NCBI RefSeq assembly: GCF_019175385.1
Contig: NC_083344.1
Location: 58,900,782 to 58,964,781 of the forward strand
Direction of reading: 5' to 3'
DNA length: 64,000 bases
Source of the DNA: Lycium barbarum
Taxonomy: Eukaryota > Streptophyta > Magnoliopsida > Solanales > Solanaceae
The notes below the pieces were generated by a model. The model made no database searches and was not told the DNA's origin. It saw nothing but the letters and a program-made list of their open reading frames with translations. How positions within the stretch are numbered: position 1 is the first letter of the stretch; every line of letters starts with the position of its first letter. Below are positions 1-10,132 of this stretch, piece after piece. Made by a program: the position numbers and the translations under genes.

Positions 1-244
1 AATGTTTTATAAGCTTTACGATCTTGTCCCATGTTTTCCCTTAATGCTATTTTTCATTGATAGTCTCGCCTTATGATATTAGTTCCTTCAAGGTGAGGCA
101 TAACGATCATGATTGTTTCATAATGTAATCGGAGGCTACCGACCTTACGTCACTCCGACGTGGACATGGTTTTCTTGGACTCTCGAGCGTGTTGTATGCA
201 TGTTATAAGTATATGTATATGATGTATGTAAATGTATATGATAA

Positions 245-400
245 AAGAGCCAGAGCGCTATAGACGATGATATATGTACATGATGCATGTCTACGTATAC
301 GATAAAAGAGCCAGAGCGCTATAGACGCTGATATATATACATGATGTATGCATATATATACGGGGAAGATGGGAATGAGGCCAGAGCGTTATATACGCAT
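245..400 (+). repeat. Element A hairpin-unit array (5' LTR)
   Basis: Three diverged units each centred on CCAGAGCGCTATAGACG or a close variant, separated by AT-rich spacers with TATATGTACATGATG. The AGCGCT core is self-complementary. The same array recurs at about 5715-5880 and, in related form, in element C at about 17915-18060. Confidence 0.7.
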
Positions 401-696
401 ATCCACCTGATCAGTTGGCATTATATGACATGACATCGTCCTGGACGCGGGATGTATATATTTATGGTTAAATGGATCGGCTGCCGACGCCTCGGCAATA
501 TGACATGTTCTATTTTTATATATATGAGCAAGAAATGTTTTTTTTTTAAAGGAAAGCTAAGCATGCATGGTATCCGCCCTCAGCGGCCCTCATATGTACA
601 GGTTACGCTTTTATCCTATGACATGTTCTATCTTTCCATGCAGTTGTTGTTCATACGCATATTTCTTGCTAAGTTACTAATCTTGCCTTACATACT

Positions 697-752
697 CGGT
701 ACATTGCTCGTACTGACCACTCTTCTTCGGGGGCTGCGTTCATGCTGCGCAG
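697..752 (+). other. Three-hairpin block, element A 5' LTR
   Basis: Consecutive inverted repeats: CGGTAC with GTACTG; an imperfect C-rich/GGGGG stem around TCTTCTTC; and CTGCG (734-738) with CGCAG (748-752). Confidence 0.65.
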
Positions 753-1139
753 GTACTCCCAAATGATTAGAAGACCTTACTGAAGATGTTCCAGCGGAGA
801 TGGCGAACTCCATTTGTCCCGGAGAATTGCCAAGTCCAAGTATATGCTATGATGTTTTGTTCTATGTTAGAGGATTTGCAGACAGAGCAATGGGTATTGG
901 GTTGTCAGTCTGTAAGCGGCTCCAGCAGCCGATATGTTATTATGTTTCATGTCACGAGTCTTACATGATGTAAGAGTTTACTGATGAAAAGAAAAAAAAA
1001 ATATTAGAGAGCTTACTATGTATTTCTTTCTTTACTGATTCAAGAGTTTCTATATGTAATAAGCGTCAGCGGGTTCGCTCGGCTCCAGATATGGGGTCGG
1101 GTGCCCATCACAACCTAGTAAAGTCGGGGTGTGACAAAG

Positions 1140-1151
1140 TGGTATCAGAGC
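1140..1151 (+). other. Primer-binding site, element A
   Basis: TGGTATCAGAGC, complementary to the 3' end of plant initiator tRNA-Met, three bases after the 5' LTR end. This fixes the orientation of the element. Confidence 0.95.
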
Positions 1152-1198
1152 AGGTCGGTCTAAGGGTTGTCTGCAAAGTCGTGTCCGGTAGAGTCCTG

Positions 1199-1232
1199 TT
1201 TATAAGTGTGAAGCCGGCCACATTTATAAATA
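1199..1232 (+). other. Leader stem-loop, element A
   Basis: TTTATAAGTGTG pairs imperfectly with CACATTTATAAA about 50 nt after the primer site. Equivalent stems occur in B, C, D, G and H. Position and conservation suggest a packaging or dimerisation signal; this is inferred. Confidence 0.55.
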
Positions 1233-1320
1233 GGAGGCTACGGGGCATCTAGGGATTGTTGACCTTCTTTCTGTCTCTGATCGTGCGATAGAGCCAAGTC
1301 ATAGGAAATAAGATTCCTGA

Positions 1321-1342
1321 TACTAACCGTTAATTCCCGCAG
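1321..1342 (+). other. Candidate branch point and splice acceptor, element A leader
   Basis: TACTAAC (1321-1327) is followed by a pyrimidine-rich run ending CCCGCAG (AG at 1341-1342). This is the place where relatives have an acceptor directly before the gag ATG; here the next codon is ACG rather than ATG. Confidence 0.5.
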
Positions 1343-1841
1343 ACGCCTGGTAGCGGCGGGAGCAGGCGAGTGACGATATGACAAGTCACAAAGGTAAGTC
1401 CAGATATTTTGTTCTGATACTTGGAACTGGAAGTTTTGGATGGCTGGAATAAGTCATATAGCCGTAAGTTCTATGAAACATTATCGATATTTGCTGCGAA
1501 CAGATCTGGAATAGTATAAATGGTAAAGGAGGTTCTGCCAGAACGGATATGCTTAACAGGAAGAAGCGTGGAAAGGAAATACTGTAAATAGGTAATAAGT
1601 GAGATGCGTTATTTCAGAAAGGCTAAGGATTTTCCATGACGACGAAGGTGCGATCATTACCATCGGGAATCTGGAAGCCCAGGACCGGAAGTAGTCATAC
1701 ACACAGGTGGAAAGTGAACATTGGGAACCGAGAAGGGTAAAATGGTAATTATGAAAGAATGGACGTGTTACCAAAAATGTCCCGGAGCCCGTAAGACTCC
1801 GATTTGCTCCAGAATATGTAATAAAGGTAATGTAAGGAAGT

Positions 1842-1944
1842 GAACGCGAAAATATCAACATTGAGACATCGAATTCCAGTGAAGTTTTTCGGTTAAGCGT
1901 GCTCAGGTGGGAGCAATTTCATGATGGGTGACCCCCTGGGAAGT
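1842..1944 (+). pseudogene. 5S rRNA-derived segment in element A
   Basis: A 103-nt stretch aligns without gaps to nt 1-103 of plant 5S rRNA (compared from memory). The 5' half is diverged. The 3' half keeps GGTTAAGCGTGCT (1891-1903), and the box C region GATGGGTGACCCCCTGGGAAGT (split as 1923-1930, 1931-1940 and 1941-1944) matches perfectly. It lies in the element's sense direction. A TTTTT inside it (within 1884-1889) and a TTTT about 10 nt downstream would stop RNA polymerase III. The last ~17 nt of 5S are absent. Identical flanks in B and C show one capture in a common ancestor. Confidence 0.88.
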
Positions 1945-3292
1945 TGACAAGAAATTTTATAAATTGAGACATAAGAGACAAATGAAAAGCTAGGATAATC
2001 TAAGGAAAACTAGAGTGTATAGGATGGTTAGAGACCATAATAAGACGCGTAGGACAAGGCGGATTAGCTCGGTAAAGAGACAGGGAGTACATCACAGCCC
2101 CAGAATTAGGATAGGCTTGAACGACATTTGGACGTACCTCGTGGATTAGTTGATAGTAGCTATATACATATATATGTGAGGATGTAGGATATTCCAAAAT
2201 GAATGTATAGGTGAATCTCATAGTTCCAGTAACCGGCACTATGGCAAGGTTGGCATTAACCAAACAAAGGAATCAAAGCCCGATCGATAGCGAAAGTAAA
2301 TGGTACTAGCGCTATAAGGTAAGTTGTTAGTGCCTCTGCGACCGATTAAGACTGGAGAATCTAATACATTAATAGTTGGAAAGGAAAAAAAAAAAGGGAG
2401 CGAGCTAATGGAACAAGGGTGAACGATAAGAAATTGCAGTGAAAGAAAAGTAGGAAAATCTAGCAAGGAGAAACTCCGAGAGAAGCTATCGACAAGACAC
2501 GAGACTACTTGGGCCCAAATTTAAAAGATAGGTGTGAGAAGGGATAGAGTGTGGCAATATAGATCAAAAGGGAAAAATGTGGAGTCTGACGACCGATTCC
2601 AATAAGTAGGGCCAAAGGAATAGTTCACGAGCCTTAGAACCCATATGAAGAAATAACAAGAGAAGGATGGTACTCGAAGACGGTTAGCATATAAGGAGCC
2701 CCCTAAAGGGGGGGAGGCCATATTATAGTGGACCTAAAAAGGAATAGCAACACTATTAAGTGTCAGGAAAGGGAATCTATTAGCCTGGAATCAGAGTTCA
2801 AAATACGTCAGCGCGTCGCAAGAATACTTGGGAGAAGAATAGAAGCGAAATAATAATGAATATACTAAGAGATAGACCTGAGGATAAAGAAATAGTCTAC
2901 GACTACATTGAATCGTTAAGTAAGGATTGTGTACTAAGACATGGTTTCCGTTAAGGTGTGGTGACGAGACAATAATAAAAAAGGAAGGACCCAGAAAGAA
3001 CAAGGATACTGAGGTGACGCAGTGAGTTAGAAAAATCTATGACATGGAGCAGTGACTCATGAAAAGTCAAGGGGTTCGATTATAAGGAAAATAAGGTAAA
3101 GGATAAGGAACGGGCATGACGGAAAGAGCAGCTATAAAAGAAACCCATGACATGGAATGAGGACTCATGTAAGGATCCAGGAGTTTGATAGTAAGGAAAG
3201 TAGGATAACAAATATTGAATGGACATGGAGAAGAAAGGGCAACTATAAAGAAACCCCCTCCCGAAGTACTACAAGACCCCACAAGGTTAGTT

Positions 3293-3314
3293 GAACATTC
3301 GAGGACGAATGTTC
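3293..3314 (+). other. Pre-PPT hairpin, element A
   Basis: Perfect inverted repeat: stem GAACATTCG / CGAATGTTC with loop AGGA, ending 1 nt before the polypurine tract. Confidence 0.8.
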
Positions 3315-3315
3315 T

Positions 3316-3329
3316 AAAGGGGGGGAGGA
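3316..3329 (+). other. Polypurine tract, element A
   Basis: AAAGGGGGGGAGGA directly abuts the 3' LTR start TGTTATATCCCG, as expected for the plus-strand primer. Confidence 0.93.
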
Positions 3330-3716
3330 TGTTATATCCCGTAATTTATACGTTTGGATATTTCATGGTGGTTGCGGTGAGTTAAGGGAACGACCATCTT
3401 CCAAATGCAATTTAATGTACAAGTTGGTTATAAATATTATTTATGAACATCGGTTGTATGGAAATATTGAGAAAGGTTAAGGGTAAAAAGAGAAATTCAA
3501 GAAAATGGAAAAATTCTCTAGGAAATAAAGAAAGGAGCATGTGGCCATTTCATAAGTGAAAGGGGGCTAATTATAAATAATGAAAGAGTGTATGGACCAA
3601 GCTTGCTTAAGAAGACTTTTAGACTTCTTTGACCAGTTTTAGAAATTTCAAAAAAAGAAAAGAAAAAGAAAGAAATCTCTAGAGAGGGGCATGTGCCCCT
3701 CACATGCTTGGAAGCT

Positions 3717-3730
3717 TATATATATATATG
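3717..3730 (+). promoter_or_regulatory. Candidate TATA box, element A LTR
   Basis: TATATATATATATG about 390 bp into the LTR, followed by a stretch ending in a strong splice donor. A simple TA repeat could look the same by chance. Confidence 0.35.
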
Positions 3731-4824
3731 ACTAAGTCTTGAAAGGAAGACTAATTCATCAATTGCCAAGTCTAGAAAAATCAAAAAAGATCAAGAAAGA
3801 AAGAGAGGAGGAGAAAAGGGAAGGCCATTTCGGCTAAGACCTTGGAAAACTAGGCCCTTGATATCTTCTTCCAAAAATTAGTCTCTTCATGTATTCCTAC
3901 TAATCCAAGGGCCCTCTTCAACATGGTGCAATTGTTGGGGCAAGAAAACTATCCTTTGTGGCAAGTCCAAGATTCTAGTCAAGTGGAAAGTTAAGGAAGA
4001 AGGTAAGGATTCATGCTCTTTTATGTGTTATGGATGGTGTGTGAATATTGTTGTCTGTAAGAATGAATGAAAACCATAGAAATAATGTGTGTTGTAGGTA
4101 TGGCCGTGAGTGTATATTGTGTGTATGGCCGTGTATATTTGTTTTATTGTGATGGGATGGTAAGCAAATTTTATGTAGTATATTAGTTGTTGAAATGTAT
4201 GGACATGGATGAAGAATTCATGAAAATATATATGTAGTTGTGTTAGCTGAAAATAGTTGTATTTGTGGAGAAATGATGAATCAATTTTAGTAAGTATTTT
4301 AATTGTTGTGTTATGAATTCCATGATGTTAAATGAGGATTTAGTAGTTGGAAATGAAGTTGTGATTGTTTGTGGATCATGGAAGGTAGTGTGATGTTATT
4401 AGTATGATGTTGTAGTATGTAGTTCATGAATTTGAAGGAGAAAGGGAGTGTGTTGTTATTGTTCTTATTGGAATTGGAAGGCATCGGGTGAAGTAGTATG
4501 TCGGTAGAATCATTTAAATGTTATGCAATGTGAATTGAATATGAATGAAATGTCATTAGATTGTGTGACAAAGGTTGCCAACGTTACATTGTATCTTGGA
4601 TTAAATTGTTGACATTGTTGGCATGATTGTTGGTAATATTGTCGATAGTTTGGCCGGGTTGAATTCCCGAATTATTGTTGATTAAAATTTGGCCGAGTCA
4701 GAACCTCGGGGATGGTATATTTACAGGGGAAATGCTGCCGAAATTTCGGCAGACAAAGTGTTACTTTAAGGAATCAACTTCTAAAGGCCCTAATTAAGTT
4801 TTGGTAAACATGACCAATTTGTAA

Positions 4825-4876
4825 ATTTTGGCGGATTTGGAACGTGAATTTGGAGTATCAAAAGGAGCGGAACAAG
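4825..4876 (+). other. Candidate micro-exon, element A 3' LTR
   Basis: 52 nt between a degenerate acceptor (GTAA where other families have GCAG or GTAG) and donor AACAAG|GTATGTAAGG (GT at 4877). Closely similar to the copy in C. Confidence 0.5.
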
Positions 4877-6184
4877 GTATGTAAGGCTTCACCCTTCTTT
4901 CTATGGAATGTCTTAGACGTAATAAGTCGGATACAAGCCGCGGGGACAATTCTATTCTCCGGAACCCGCACCCAAAGTTTTCCCTTTTTCGTTAGTAGAA
5001 TTGAACTGAAAATTGTGCGAAATGTTAGAAAAACTTCCTAAACATCTAAAACTTGTATAAAGAGGACCCGACTACCCTAAAACCCTCCCAAGTGACGTCA
5101 TGAAATGTAACGAACGTAAATTTGGTACGCCGCCTCATTTGACCCGAGGTGGGCCCATGGTTCCCAGATTTTCCTTATTGTTCCATTTGACCTATTTTGA
5201 AGTAGAATCCAAAGGAAACTTTTGATCCTTATGTCGCTTATCAAACGACAAGTAATGTAGCTATTCTAATGAGAATACTTCTATGATGATAATGATAATG
5301 ATGAAGTAGGGAAGAGAATATGTCTATGACAAGTATGACGAGAATGATTGTATGTCTAAAAGTCTTAAGTGAAGGATTCAATATGAACACAAGAATAATG
5401 GACTAGTTCTTGAGTCCAACCCTATTCCTTTGTCATGACTCTATTTTCTAAAGACTCTAAAGTACATGAAATAATGTTTTATAAGCTTTACGATCTTGTC
5501 CCATGTTTTCCCTTAATGCTATTTTTCATTGATAGTCTCGCCTTATGATATTAGTTCCTTCAAGGTGAGGCATAACGATCATGATTGTTTCATAATGTAA
5601 TCGGAGGCTACCGACCATACGTCACTCCGACGTGGACATGGTTTTCTTGGACTCTCGAGCGTGTTGTATGCATGTTATAAGTATATGTATATGATGTATG
5701 TAAATGTATATGATAAAAGAGCCAGAGCGCTATAGACGCTGATATATGTACATGATGCATGTCTACGTATACGATAAAAGAGCCAGAGCGCTATAGACAC
5801 TGATATATATATACATGATGTATGTATATATATACGGGGAAGATGGGAATGAGGCCAGAGCATTATATACGCATATCCACCTGATCAGTTGGCATTATAT
5901 GACATGACATCGTCCTGGACGCGGGATGCCCGGACGCGGGATGTATATATTTATGGTTAAATGGATCGGCTGCCGACGCCTCGGCAATATGACATGTTCT
6001 ATTTTTATATATTTGAGCAAGAAATGTTTTTTTTTAAAGGAAAGCTAAGCATGCATGGTATCCGCCCTCAGCGGCCCTCATATGTACAGGTTACGCTTTT
6101 ATCCTATGACATGTTCTATGTTTCCAAGCAGTTGTTGTTCATACGCATATTTCTTGCTAAGTTACTAATCTTGCATTACATACT

Positions 6185-6240
6185 CGGTACATTGCTCGTA
6201 CTGACCCCTCTTCTTCGGGGGCTGCGTTCATGCTGCGCAG
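6185..6240 (+). other. Three-hairpin block, element A 3' LTR
   Basis: CGGTAC/GTACTG, then CCCCTCTTCTTCGGGGG, then CTGCG/CGCAG. The middle stem is better preserved than in the 5' copy. Confidence 0.68.
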
Positions 6241-6623
6241 GTACTCCCAAATGATTAGAAGACCTTACTGAAGATGTTCCAGCGGAGATGGCGAACTCCA
6301 TTTGTCCCGGAGAATTGCCAAGTCCAAGTATATGCTATGATGTTTTGTTCTATGTTAGAGGATTTGCAGACAGAGCAATGGGTATTGGGTTGTCAGTCTG
6401 TAAGCGGCTCCAGCAGGCGATATGTTATTATGTTTCATGTCACGAGTCTTACATGATGTCAGAGTTTACTGATGAAAAGAAAAAAAAATATTGGAGAGCT
6501 TACTATGTATTTCTTTCTTTACTGATTCAAGAGTTTCTATATGTAATAAGAGTCAACGGGTTCGCTCGGCTCCAGATATGGGGTCGGGTGCCCATCACAA
6601 CCTAGTAAAGTCGGGGTGTGACA

Positions 6624-6980
6624 GTGGAGTTTCTGTTCGAGAAGTTGTTGAATCCTCTATCATAGAAGAGGTAAAGAGGCACTAGTACGAAGACCCTATT
6701 CTGGCACGTTATAGTGATACAGCTCTTCAAAAGGAGAAGATCCCGTTCGAAGTTACACCTGACGGCGTGTTACGATATGAAGGCAGACTATGTGTACCTG
6801 AGGTTGCAGGGCTACGACAACAAGTTATGGAAGAGGCACACTATGCCCGTTATTCTGTTCATCCAGGGTCAACGAAGATGTATCATGACTTCAGATGTTT
6901 ATATTGGTGGGATTGCATGAAAAAGGACATAGCGGAGTTTGTTGCTCAATGCCCGAATTGTCAGACGATTAAAATGATGA
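6624..6980 (+). pseudogene. Element E: integrase N-terminal (HHCC) fragment of a truncated pol
   Basis: A single frame encodes the linker after RNase H (VREVVESSIIEEVKRH, then an in-frame TAG at 6683-6685, then YEDPILARY) and the zinc-binding part of a Tekay-type integrase: [32 protein letters not shown], and AQCPNCQ. Homology then ends abruptly near 6975. The integrase catalytic core, chromodomain and everything upstream are missing. The left side is interrupted by element A. In H the same linker continues leftward without a break, so A inserted within this pol copy. The fragment is non-functional. Confidence 0.88.
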
Positions 6981-7584
6981 CTCCTTGCTTGTTAGTTAGT
7001 ATACAGGTGGGTAGTACAAATTACAGAGGAGGTTCTGCCAAAATTTTGTTAAAGTTGATTGTGATCAGTATATATATGTGTGCTATGATCAGTAAGATAC
7101 ACAAGTGTAAACTGAAGAATGAAAGGTTAATAATAGTTGTAAATTGACTGAAGGGAGGGTTAAGATAAGTTCTCTCGGGGATTAGAAGTAAGGTTGATAC
7201 ACTAAGATTAGTGTGATTCGGATAATGTGATAAGATTATGAGAAGAGACTTAAGAGGGGGAAGCAATGATAAGCAAGGAGTCATTCGAGAGGTGAGTTAG
7301 TATAAAAAGAGTAAGCTTAAACGAGTAAAGAATGAAACAAGGAAGAGAGAGAAACGTGATTACACGTGTTTTAGGAAAGAAAGTAATGTGTCCCTTATAG
7401 AAATCAATATAACTGAAAGCATAAATGTGGTTAAGGGAAGTTGAAGCTTATAGAGGAAAGATAAGTATTGAAAAGCACTTTAAGAATTGTGAAGGGTTAA
7501 GTGATAATAGTAAGCATTGGAATTGGATGCGAGTATTAGTCTTCATTTATCATTCGAGGACGAATGTTTCTAAGAGGGGAAGGA
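6981..7584 (+). other. Element E 3' untranslated region and PPT
   Basis: Purine-rich sequence with GGTTCTGCCAAAATTTTG resembling the A and B internal domains. It ends in a CATTCG-AGGA-CGAATG hairpin (7550-7569) and a purine tract AAGAGGGGAAGGA (7572-7584). The 600-nt region has no coding signal. Confidence 0.7.
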
Positions 7585-8220
7585 TGTTACACCCCAGAAT
7601 ATTTCGTGTTACTAAGGCTACGGACAGCTTAATGTGAGCTCAAGGAGGAGCAAATATTACAAGTATAAAGAATGAAATTCTACTGTAGTAGCATGAGGAT
7701 AGCATGAGTATGATATTTGGAATTCGTACAATATGATTGGAATGATACGTTAAAAGATATATAGCCCTCGTAACCGCAAGCTGAGGTGGGGCCCACATGA
7801 TGGGATTTTTATAAAGGACATATGATAAGTAATATGGACAATATATGTGAAGTTAAACACAACTCAAGAAGGACCCTTGAGCCAAATCCAAGTGTAAGCC
7901 CTCCAAAAAAATATTTTTAAGTTACGTTTTCGGGTGATCTGACTTCGGGAGGCCATAACCCAATCATTATTTGGGAATTTGGGAAAACCACAAATATGAA
8001 AGTTGTGGATAATGGAATTATATTTCCAACCATAGGTCATGGGCCTTCACACGATATAGGGATAAAAAGTTATTGAAGTTTTACGATGGAAAGGTCAAGC
8101 TGGGCAGTGGGCTCGGCCCAACCCGACTCCAAGTCGGGTCAGGCCCACTTCCCTTGCTATTTAAGGGAGGTTTTAACCCTTATCATCCTCATTTCATACC
8201 AAAAAGTCCAGAACATGGTA

Positions 8221-8243
8221 CAGAGAGAGAGAGAGAGAGAGAG
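8221..8243 (+). repeat. GA/AG microsatellite
   Basis: About eleven AG dinucleotides within the E LTR, just downstream of the candidate TATA-like box. Confidence 0.9.
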
Positions 8244-8681
8244 TGAGGGGATTTTAGAGAGATAAAGCAAGGGTTCGATCAAGTTCGAGGCCCCGAATCC
8301 CCAGTTTCGTGAAGGATAAAGTGTAGTACGAGTTGTCGTCATCGTTTTAAGCTAATTATTGAGCTTGGGGGATGATATTTCGTGATTGATCTGCTGCTAA
8401 GGTATGTATAAGGTTCCTATTATTTTATTAAAGTGTTTATTTAGAGTTTTAACGGATTAGAACGGAGGAAATAATGTTAAAAGCTCGTTTGGCATTTTTG
8501 GGAGGTTTATGAAGGTGGGGCTGTTTCAGTGGAGTTAAATGGATGGAAATATCTAAGTTATGATGTATATTGATTGTCGATATTGTTGTTTGACGTTGTT
8601 GCTGATAATTTAGCTAAATTGGATTTTCGGGTTTGTCTAGTTTATAAAGGAAATGCTGTCGAAATTCCGTTAGAAATAGAG

Positions 8682-8686
8682 ATAAG
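8682..8686. repeat. TSD of element B (left copy)
   Basis: ATAAG, repeated at 27137-27141. Confidence 0.95.
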
Positions 8687-9090
8687 TGTCACACCCTAAT
8701 CTCCCTAGGGTGCGATGGGCACCCGACCCTTACTTAGGGCCGAGCGAACCCTCAGACCCTTAGTGCACACATAATCTTCTTAGACTTTTAAATCAAATAA
8801 AGATGAAATACATAGTACAGCTTTCAGAAATATTCTTTTTCATCGTTATTCTCGAATCAAACAAAATCTGTAATCATGTAGGATTTATTACATAACACAG
8901 AATGACATATCGGCTGATGGAGCCGCTTACAAAACTGACATTCTATACTCACGACTCTGTCTGCAAAGTCTCTAACATTAATCAGAAATCATAGCACATA
9001 TACTCTGACTCGGCAGCACTGCAGGAGGAAATGGAGCTTGCCAACGCCGCTGGAACATCTTCTATAATGGCTTCTACTCATCTGGGTGTA

Positions 9091-9131
9091 CCTGCGCGGC
9101 ATGAAACGCAGCCCCCGAAGAAAAGGGGGTG
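9091..9131 (-). other. Three-hairpin block, element B 3' LTR (first hairpin deleted)
   Basis: On the minus strand: CCCCC/GGGGG around TTTTCTTC, then CTGCG/CGCAG. The GTACT half of the first stem is lost here compared with 24331-24389. Confidence 0.65.
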
Positions 9132-9384
9132 AGTATGTAAGGCATGGAATACAGCAAACAAAACCATAATCGAAACAAGCAGTACAAAAGTAAATACATT
9201 TTCAAAATACCAAAATGCTTATTTTTCAGAATGCAAATCGTGTATACCGATGTCATATGTCAAAAGAAGTACAGAAAATAGGTAGATCGTCCTGAGTGCC
9301 AAAATGCTTACTTTCCAAACACAGACCGTGCGTGCCAACATCGTATGTCATCATATACATATACATATAACTGATTCATATGAA

Positions 9385-9570
9385 ACATAATAGTGCTGAG
9401 GAACGTACGGCCCGATCCATATATAACATATTAGTGCCGAGGAACGTTCGGCCCGATCCATAAACATATTGCTGCGGAACGTGCAGCCCGATCCATAAAT
9501 ATATTGCTGCGGAACGTGCAGCCCGATCCATATACATATGTTATATTGCTGCGGAGCGTGCAGCAGGTTA
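9385..9570 (-). repeat. Element B hairpin-unit array
   Basis: Five units ending CCCGATCCATA (plus strand), each preceded by a different inverted repeat: GCTGC...GCAGC in some units, GCCGA...TCGGC in others. Stem bases change together while the flank is constant. Also present at about 24640-24820. Confidence 0.75.
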
Positions 9571-10081
9571 GTACAGATAATAAGCACGATATGCAGAGTA
9601 ATAAAAACAACATACTGGAAACACGAATCATGCATGCCAGGAACGGTATCCGGCCCCTTGCGGGACCCGGGGAACGTGGCGCCACCCTGCCTTTGGCGCC
9701 ACACACATCATACTCCAGAAGATTTGCTCCGTAATCTCCGTCACACATCATAATATCACATCATAAGATCAGAATATACATATACACATATATGGTTCGG
9801 CGAACCATGAACACATCATAATCGAACGTACTAGCATTTGAAGATCAAAACCTTAGTCATATCAATTATCTTTCGAATGCCATTTGGAAACTTATCAAAC
9901 GAACTTCGGACATCATAGATACGCATCAAAACCATATGAAACAACTTATGGAAGTCAAGAATATTAGCCATCCTAGTGGCTCTAAGAATAGGAAATTTCT
10001 GTGAAATCATACATATATGTCATTTGCTCGTTTCATAAAGATCATGCCAAAAGAAAGAAAGAAAGGGTAAGCCTTACATAC

Positions 10082-10132
10082 CTTGTCTGCTTCCTTAGCT
10101 AATCCGAACTTAAGTCTTGGCCTTTCCAAAAT
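10082..10132 (-). other. Candidate micro-exon, element B 3' LTR
   Basis: 51 nt on the minus strand between acceptor TTGTTATAG and donor ACAAG|GTATGTAAGG. Confidence 0.6.

Larger units (their letters stand above)
1..1136 (+). repeat. Element A 5' LTR (3' portion only)
   Basis: Matches 5473-6623 almost throughout and ends in GTGTGACA immediately before the primer site. It holds a two- to three-copy array of a ~60-bp unit containing AGAGCGCTATAGACGC (about 245-400) and the three-hairpin block at 697-752. Short frames here are not coding. Confidence 0.93.
1137..3329 (+). other. Element A internal domain, non-coding
   Basis: After a leader of about 200 nt with a conserved stem, the region has no frame resembling gag or pol. 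The sense strand is strongly purine-rich. It is clearly homologous to the internal domains of B (minus strand) and C (after its gag), for example around GGTTCTGCCAGAA (about 1531) and across the 5S-like segment. This points to a common non-autonomous ancestor. Frames of 60-100 codons on the minus strand are pyrimidine-rich composition artefacts. Confidence 0.85.
1..6623 (+). mobile_element. Element A: non-autonomous long-LTR gypsy element (LARD type), 5' end beyond window
   Basis: Direct LTR repeats (1-1136 and 3330-6623) flank an internal region of about 2.2 kb. The internal region has a tRNA-Met primer site just inside the 5' LTR and a purine tract just before the 3' LTR. No gag or pol frame can be read in it, so the element must have moved using proteins from relatives. 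It lies in the integrase region of element E, same orientation. The left TSD is outside the window. Position 1 of the window matches 5473 in the 3' LTR. The two LTR copies differ by scattered substitutions and a short tandem duplication near 5925-5945. Confidence 0.93.
3330..6623 (+). repeat. Element A 3' LTR (complete, 3294 bp)
   Basis: Begins TGTTATATCCCG and ends GTGTGACA. Order of parts: U3, a TATA-like run (3717-3730), a donor-like AAGGTAAGG (GT at 4003), a micro-exon candidate (4825-4876), a hairpin-unit array (about 5715-5880) and the three-hairpin block (6185-6240). The region has no coding content. Confidence 0.95.
7585..8686 (+). repeat. Element E 3' LTR, part 1
   Basis: Starts TGTTACACCCCAG right after the purine tract. 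Contains a GA microsatellite, a TATTTAAGGG box near 8158 and a donor CTAAG|GTATGT (GT at 8402). Broken at 8686 by B, with ATAAG duplicated. Continues at 27142. Confidence 0.88.

Noticed and set aside
452..968. Open frames of 60-105 codons in the A LTR
   Set aside because: Repeated in both LTR copies with frame-breaking differences; no protein motif. They overlap the hairpin block.
1553..3703. Series of minus-strand frames across the A internal domain
   Set aside because: Caused by the purine-rich sense strand (few stops on the other strand). Rich in Ser, Leu, Phe and Pro with no domain.
9351..9753. Overlapping frames with repeated GLHVPQQY or CTFRSN-like peptides
   Set aside because: Translation of the short hairpin-unit array in the B LTR; appears on both strands.
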